Source of the DNA: Chara braunii
Lineage: Eukaryota; Streptophyta; Charophyceae; Charales; Characeae
Length of the DNA: 22,500 bases
Assembly: GCA_003427395.1 (NCBI GenBank)
Contig: BFEA01000042.1
Location: 4,368,240-4,390,739, forward strand
Reading direction: 5' to 3'
Part shown: positions 17,781 to 22,500 of the stretch, piece by piece
Position numbering within the stretch: the first letter of the stretch is position 1
How the letters are laid out: each line of letters opens with the position of its first letter
Notes under the pieces: model-generated
The model's input: the letters and a program-made list of their open reading frames with translations, nothing else
Databases searched by the model: none
What the model was told of the DNA's origin: nothing
Made by a program: the position numbers and the translations under genes

Positions 17781-18640
17781 TCATGCTGCTGTACCAAAAG
17801 GGAGACGCGATGGATATCAGAAATTATCAACCGATAACCTTGCTCACTGCTGTCTACAAAATGTTAGCACAAGCGTCTTGGCAAACCGATTGATCCCGGT
17901 CCTAGATGACATTATTCATCCGTCACAAACAGGGTTTGTCCAAGGACGTAGGATTGAGGACAACATTCTCTCAGTCAACAAAATCCTCAAATTGACAAGG
18001 CAGGATAAACAGAACGCTGCCGTGGTCTTCATCGACTTTGAGAAAGCGTACGACCACGTGGATTGGACGTTTTTAGACAGATGCATGGAAAAAATGAATA
18101 TCGGTCCAGTTTTGGACGCTGGACTGAAATGTTACATCATTACGCCACCACGAGTGTCCAGGTAAATGGGAGACTAGCGCCTGCCTTTCCATTGCAATGG
18201 TCGGTTCGCCAAGGAGAACCCCTGGCACCTTTCTTGTTTATAATTGTGATAGAGGCCCTAGCAACGAACCTTCATACTAATAAAGATTGCAGATCTTGGC
18301 TATCCCTGAAGAAGCCATTCCTGTTTGCTCGATAGTTGCAGATGATCTGACACATATGTTGGATGCCACCTCTGCAAACATGGAAGAAATTAGGCGAGTT
18401 TTTGACCGGTTCACTGCGGTCTCAAATACGACTGTTAACCGGGGAAGTAAAACCCTGGGGTGGTGGATCCATCATCAAGGAGTGCACCCTCCGGAATTAC
18501 CACGGGTCCAATGGCTTCCGGAAGAGGCCCCAGTTAGAGTGTTGGGAATTCTGTTGACAACTTTAGGCGGGCCTGCATCGAATGATGACTGGATCCTTAA
18601 GCCGACTTTGGAAAAATTGTCTCACTAGAATGATCCCCCT
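17781..18640 (+). pseudogene. LINE reverse transcriptase domain
   Basis: LYQKGDAMDIRNYQPITLL (17790 on) is RT motif 0/1. After a shift, frame 17878-18165 gives QTGFVQGRRIEDNI and VVFIDFEKAYDHVDW with the first catalytic Asp at about 18034. The next frame (18063-18335) has VNGRLAPAFPLQWSVRQGEPLAPFLF, where Glu replaces the usual Asp of RQGDPLSP. Frame 18287-18628 has VADDLTHML at 18335-18361 (catalytic Asp pair) and VRVLGILL (LG strand). The catalytic triad is present but spread over three frames. Confidence 0.9.
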
Positions 18641-20200
18641 ACATCTTTGACTGGTAGGGTGTTGGCTATTGATAGCATAGTGTTGTCCGCCCTTTGGTAC
18701 AAATCTGCGATTCGGGCTCTTAGTAAGGAGGCGATCTGATCAATTAAGCAGCAACTAACCGCCCTGTTGTGGAGAAGCAATGGCGAGCTCCCAAACGCTA
18801 CCAGCAGTGTGGCCTGGTCACCGGTGATTCAACCCTAGGACAAAGGGGGGCTAGGGATTTTAGACCCAGATACCCAGGTCACAACACTAATGGTACAATT
18901 GGTAAGAAGACTGTTTTTTACACAACAACTCCCATGGCATGTCTTCACGCTGGAACAGATAGCTCGCTTGGCCCCACAAGCGTCGCGAAGTGTTAACCCC
19001 TTGACCTGGCTGAAGGACCGTTTCTGGTCGATATCGAGGTGTCCTCAAACTGTTCAAGGATCAGGTCGAGATGCTGCCTGTGGTGACTTCGCCAATGATG
19101 ATTTTTGGGCCCGGGTCCTGAAAGCTTGGCGCCAGCTCCCACTGTCTGACAAACCTTCGCCGTCTAGATGGGAGGAAGTGGTGCGCCAACCCCTATTCGG
19201 CAATAGGAATATCACTGATCGGTATGGGACGGTCTTTCACAGCTTGGATTCCATGGAGCAGCTGGGTCAGGAAGGGCATAGTTAGAATTAGGGATATATG
19301 GGACCCAGGGAATAAGGATTGGAAGACATTGTCGCAACTAAGGACCGAGCTCAAACATTGTCACAAAGTCGAAAAGAACTTGGAATTGCTGATCTTTGCC
19401 ATTCCCTTAGATGGGATACACATTTTACGCAAAGGGCCGCGCCTGGTGAAAGGTGAGTGGGCAGCTACCCTGGGGGACACAGAAAGTGTAGGTAACGTGG
19501 TGGAGGTACAAACAGACAAAACGCTGGTTGACCTTTTCCACAAAGGAAAGGATAATGTACTTTCCAGGTATTCCCCGGAGGTGTTAAGATGGTGGAGGAG
19601 TGAGGACCTGCACAGGATCTGTGTGTTGCGGGACAAGGACATATGGATTGCATTTCAATCAGAGACCCCCCTGGCGGAGCTCCCCTTTGATCCTGAGGAG
19701 TGGCAGTGGATCCCTGCACGAAGGTTTCCGTCAGGTGCGAAGGCAACGTTGTATAGTTTGACTGTGAAGGCTGAATACCGACTATTGCGCCCAAAGGTGA
19801 ACCTAAAAGAAATAGTGAAGGCCCTGTGGAAATCTCACTTGAATGTAGGAACTGAAGTCATCTGCCCCATCCGCTGGTTCATCATCACAAGGTCCAGGCC
19901 AGCAAAGTTGGCCTCGGTGCAGTGGCAGTTAGAGCACGCTGCTTGCCCACAAACGATTGGCTGATAGACTGCACACATTTAGAATAGAAGGGGCTGGCGC
20001 TACCTTGGTGCAAATTGTGCCACACCGCCTTTCCCTCTGGTAAGATAGAACACATATTCATGCAGTGCCCGGGGGCAGTACTTACATGGCGATGGTGGGA
20101 TAGGCTTTGGAGCCTCCTGGGTACTGAGGCCGTCTGGCCATGGGATTGGAGGGCGATACTATGCGAAGGCGTGGACCTCCCCCACAGGGAGCAATTTTAA
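18641..20200 (+). pseudogene. LINE ORF2 C-terminal region with CCHC finger
   Basis: The region opens with LTGRVLAIDSIVLSALWY, which matches the thumb block LS..GR..l....l.p..wY. It goes on with GGLGILDPDTQ and the long frames 18890-19285 (PWHVFTLEQIARL, WARVLKAWRQLPL) and 19224-19964 (246 codons, the longest intact stretch of the element). The last frame has WCKLCHTAFPSGKIEHIFMQC at 20006-20068, a C-x2-C-x10-H-x4-C finger like the Cys/His block that ends L1-like ORF2 proteins, followed by a tryptophan-rich tail. The finger is intact. Little is known of the function of this part beyond nucleic-acid binding. Confidence 0.8.
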
Positions 20201-20511
20201 AAACAATATGTTTAAGATTGGGAGGAGAGCCGTCATGTGGGCCCTCTGGAGAAGACGCTGTATACATGCCATCAATGGGATCCACATAGCAGGGGCCAGG
20301 ACCCACTAGCCAAGTTTTACAACTTCCTCGCCGCGTTTTCAACCATGTGTGGCTTCAAGTGACAAGTAGCAGACGTCGATCCGATTTCATCTGCATGGTC
20401 GTTAACATTTCGAGTACGGGGTGCACAGAGGCCGACGCCGCAGCCAATGATAGGATCTGTATATTTTTTTTTGCTTTTGCGTTGCTGCATTGAAGTGGGC
20501 GTGAAGTTGCA
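20201..20511 (+). other. LINE 3' terminal coding remnant and 3' UTR
   Basis: The end of the Trp-rich tail decays here (MFKIGRRAVMWALWRRRCIHAINGIH in one frame), then about 150 bases are noncoding, including a T9 run near 20465-20472. No other feature seen. Confidence 0.5.
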
Positions 20512-20598
20512 TTTTTATGGTTTTCAAAGTGGGGGGGTGATTTTTATGGTTTTCAAAGTGGGGGGGTGATTTTTATGGTTTTCAAAGTGGGGGGGTGA
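20512..20598 (+). repeat. Three exact 29-bp G-rich repeats at the LINE 3' end
   Basis: The unit TTTTTATGGTTTTCAAAGTG+GGGGGGTGA (29 bp) occurs at 20512-20540, 20541-20569 and 20570-20598 with no difference. Each has a G7 run. The copies sit beyond the last coding remnant and probably form the element's 3' terminus, which in several LINE clades ends in short tandem repeats instead of poly(A). Confidence 0.9.
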
Positions 20599-21050
20599 TT
20601 TTACGCGTCCTATTTCTTAAGCCAGAAATGACACTTTCACATTGCGAAAATAAAGCATTGAGTGCCTCTAACAGTGTGCCTCCACCCCTAACGGGCTGCT
20701 CAGTAGGAATCCCGTTTCATTGGTTTGATGGAAAAAACATATCACCGTTTTGCACTACTATGCACGCTTCTTTCGGGTCATCCTTGTCAGAGAAACACTT
20801 TTTCATTTACTTTCAAGTTTCAACAACAACGAATGACTTTTGCCATTTTAAAATGATTATTTTATTCTGTGAAAAACACACAACCCGCGTTGTAAAACTT
20901 CGCTAGTGGGTTTGAGCCCCAGGGGAGGAAACGACGGACATGATAAAATAATATATACCTTAAGAACTTCGAGGGCAATGACAAACAGTTAAAAAACAAT
21001 TGGATTCGTTTCATTCATCACAAGATTTTTTTTATTTTTTTTTTTCTTTT
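20599..21050. other. No recognisable gene
   Basis: The one long open frame (20595-20906 plus) runs on from the repeat array and has no family motif. The stretch is AT-rich and ends in a T-rich tract followed by G8 at 21027-21059. A tRNA B-box-like GGGTTTGAGCCCC occurs at 20908-20920 without a matching tRNA body. Confidence 0.5.
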
Positions 21051-21051
21051 T

Positions 21052-21303
21052 GGGGGGGGACAAGGCTCAATCTATTCGTTGGGAGCAGCACGTGCTGGGA
21101 ACCGGGCCCAGCGTCCCATATGGAAATTTACATCGATTTTTGAAAGTTTGAGATACCAGGGCCATTACCCGGCTTTGACTGAGAGAACTTTAAGAGAATT
21201 TTTAGCTACTTAGAAAATTACTACGACCAACTACAGAAAAAAGGTCTGCCCACAACAAAACATGCCGCCACAGAGGTCCTACAAATGCTCAAAACCCTGT
21301 GAA
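21052..21303 (+). pseudogene. Unrecognised coding remnant in two frames
   Basis: Frame 21058-21213 reads without a stop through GAARAGNRAQRPIWKF, FESLRYQGHYPALTERTLREFL, then a TAG. An overlapping frame continues with YLENYYDQLQKKGLPTT and KHAATEVLQMLKTL to a TGA at about 21302. The two segments join smoothly at one small frameshift near 21205 and have natural protein composition (amphipathic helices, aromatic residues), so I take them as one decayed gene. I do not recognise the family. It precedes, in the same direction, the fragment at 22270-22471 and may belong to the same gene or element. Confidence 0.45.
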
Positions 21304-21355
21304 TCCCTAGCAACCCTTCTAAAGCTCTCCAGCACTGTCTTACTCCCTGCCGAGA

Positions 21356-22085
21356 TCTTCCAGGCCTCACACCCCCACCCTGCTGGGTTAAAGGGCAACA
21401 CGACTCGCCCCAGCTCTGGCCAGCGTCGTCCCAGCAGCAACCCTTGGTCGTCCCTTGGAATGCCCACCCCAAAGCATCCCCAGATCTCTCTACCGGGCCT
21501 CACACTCCTGCATCAGCAGGTTACAGGGCAACACCCCAGCACCGGCCAGCGTCGTTCTGGCATCGAACAGCCGCAGATCACTGAGTATATCAGCAATGGA
21601 GTCGTCTAAGACGAGTTGCTAGAAGTCCCCAGAATCTTAAATCATTCTAAAGACCCCCATTGACAACCAAAACCAACAAACCATGGATAAAGGTAAAACT
21701 CAGAAACATTTATGGCGACTACTCAAAACTCTACCAAGTCACTAGGATATGTGTGTCAAAAAGCCTCCCAACCACGAATCAGATAGGTGAAACCTATTCA
21801 ATCCACCTACGACCACCACCAGCATGGCTACTTTGAGCACGAACCAAAGCTCTCCCCGGCCTCATGCTCCCATCAGGTTAGGTTACAGAGTTGCACCACC
21901 TTGCTCCAGCACCGGCCAGCATTGCTCCAGTTACGACCCCCTATGACCACTGAAACTGCCCTCGCAAACAGCCCCCCAGATCTCTTTACCAGGCCTCACG
22001 CCCCCACTAAGCTACGTCACAGAGTTGCGCCACCTGGCTCCGGCTCTGGCCAGCGTTGCTCCAGCATCGGTCTTCGAGGGCCTCC
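21356..22085. repeat. Four diverged copies of a CCTCAC...GGCCAGCGT unit
   Basis: Copies begin near 21356, 21482, 21850 and 21978. Shared blocks in order are AGATCTCTnTACCnGGCCTCAC, CCCCCA or CTCCCATCAG, GTTACAG(G/A)G, CACC or CAACAC, CAGCnCnGGCCAGC and TTGCTCCAGCA. The second and fourth copies are the closest pair. Copies 1-2 and 3-4 are each about 127 bases apart, and the two pairs are about 495 apart, which suggests an old duplication of a two-copy block. The repeats overlap open frames 21262-21609 and 21787-22266 that show no known domain. Confidence 0.65.
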
Positions 22086-22111
22086 AAATTTTCGACCACC
22101 CTTCGCAGGAT

Positions 22112-22266
22112 CACAGATGACTTGCCAGATAGCACCTATTCCTACAACCTCCTCGAGAGGCAAACCAATAGAAAGAAATGGAAAGAAATACTATTCATCA
22201 CAAGATTTAACACAAGCAATTCATCAATTCTCAAAGGATTGGCTGGGCAGTGAGAACGGGGGCTGA
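22112..22266 (+). pseudogene. Short coding remnant preceding copy 2 of the unknown protein
   Basis: The end of the frame that closes at 22266 reads RGKPIERNGKKYYSSQDLTQ, IHQFSKDWLGSENGG. The pattern GKK..S.D......F..DW resembles the start of the next fragment (GKPTQEC..EELRRDY..CFRDW) and of copy 1 (GKKRLSPDHSQDEARRDY..CFKEW). This hints at an internal duplication, but the match is short. No family recognised. Confidence 0.35.
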
Positions 22267-22474
22267 ATTGCCTGTATTACTTGGAACTTGGAAAGGCAAA
22301 CCAACCCAGGAGTGCAACCAGGAGGAGCTCAGGAGGGATTATTGTATTTGCTTCAGAGATTGGACTGCAGTAGGTCAGGAGATCCCAGTGCGCCCTCCTT
22401 CACAGTTTCTCGACCCCTTCCCGCCCCACCAGCTGGCTATGGTCGACCTGCAATGGTACGGTGTAGATTAGATA
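22211..22474 (+). pseudogene. Unrecognised protein, fragment (copy 2)
   Basis: An 87-codon open frame ending at TAG 22472-22474 if read from 22211. The supported part begins about 22280: LGTWKGKPTQECNQEE, LRRDYCICFRDWTAVGQ, EIPVRPPSQFLDPFPPH and QLAMVDLQWYGVD. It is the intact-frame counterpart of the minus-strand fragment at 12705-12972, aligning gaplessly from GKP/GKK to WYG. Conserved features are RRDY, CF(K/R)(D/E)WT, P..(E/Q)F.DPFP.H and MVDLQWYG. No signal peptide or membrane segment is seen. The gene would continue past the stop or the window edge in other copies. Function unknown. Confidence 0.6.
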
Positions 22475-22500
22475 GAACTACTGGTTGACGTTTCAGTGTT

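Larger units (their letters stand above)
16082..20598 (+). mobile_element. L1-like non-LTR retrotransposon (LINE), decayed
   Basis: About 4.5 kb in one orientation with, in order, an apurinic-endonuclease-like domain, a reverse transcriptase, a long C-terminal region and a CCHC finger. It ends in a 3' region with three exact 29-bp repeats. This order, with the finger at the C-terminus, is that of ORF2 in L1-like LINEs. No ORF1 precedes it, so the copy is either 5' truncated or of a lineage without one. There are more than ten frame breaks. No poly(A) tail or target duplication was found, so both borders are approximate. Confidence 0.85.

Noticed and set aside
19361-19794. Minus-strand frames of 93 and 109 codons within the LINE
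   Set aside because: They are the reverse shadows of the long plus-strand LINE frame at 19224-19964.
20908-20920. tRNA gene or tRNA-derived SINE (B-box-like GGGTTTGAGCCCC)
   Set aside because: There is no A box at the right distance, no cloverleaf and no acceptor pairing.

Overview
This is eukaryotic repeat-dense DNA with no intact host gene. A streptophyte (land plant or charophyte alga) is the best guess. Three things point that way: a Ty3/gypsy chromovirus whose primer-binding site reads TGGTATCAGAGC (complementary to initiator tRNA-Met, as in many plant LTR elements); a 5S rRNA copy whose 3' half is close to the land-plant form; and an L1-like non-LTR element with a plant-style C-terminal CCHC finger. 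The species cannot be named from sequence alone.

Layout. 1-240 is a serine-codon-like 21-bp minisatellite. 241-1847 holds no recognisable gene. 1856-3189 is a nonautonomous DNA transposon with GCGC-rich terminal inverted repeats and a perfect 8-bp target duplication (hAT- or P-like by that criterion). 3386-3503 (minus) is a 5S rRNA copy ending in a poly(A) run, probably retroposed. 3821-5083 is a solo LTR. 5140-5558 and 15518-15890 are two halves of an about 90-bp tandem array, split by a full-length but dead gypsy chromovirus (5559-15517) of the same family as the solo LTR. The gypsy order is LTR, tRNA-Met PBS, long leader, gag, protease, RT, RNase H, integrase, chromodomain, purine tract, LTR. 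Its integrase is broken by a nested poly(A)-tailed minus-strand insertion (12127-12972).

16082-20598 is a dead L1-like LINE (endonuclease, reverse transcriptase, C-terminal zinc finger) that finishes in three exact 29-bp G-rich repeats. 20599-21050 has nothing recognisable. 21052-22471 holds decayed coding fragments of an unknown protein plus a four-copy diverged repeat.

The most interesting item is an unrecognised protein segment that occurs twice: on the minus strand inside the insertion that broke the gypsy integrase (about 12790-12972), and on the plus strand at the right edge (about 22270-22471). The two align without gaps at about 150 bases and keep the protein motif better than the DNA, which suggests a repeated, mobile or retroposed gene family. 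The GCGC-rich transposon with its internal GATACAT motifs and hairpins, and the poly(A)-tailed 5S copy, are next. All identifications come from reading translations and repeats by eye; no database search was made.
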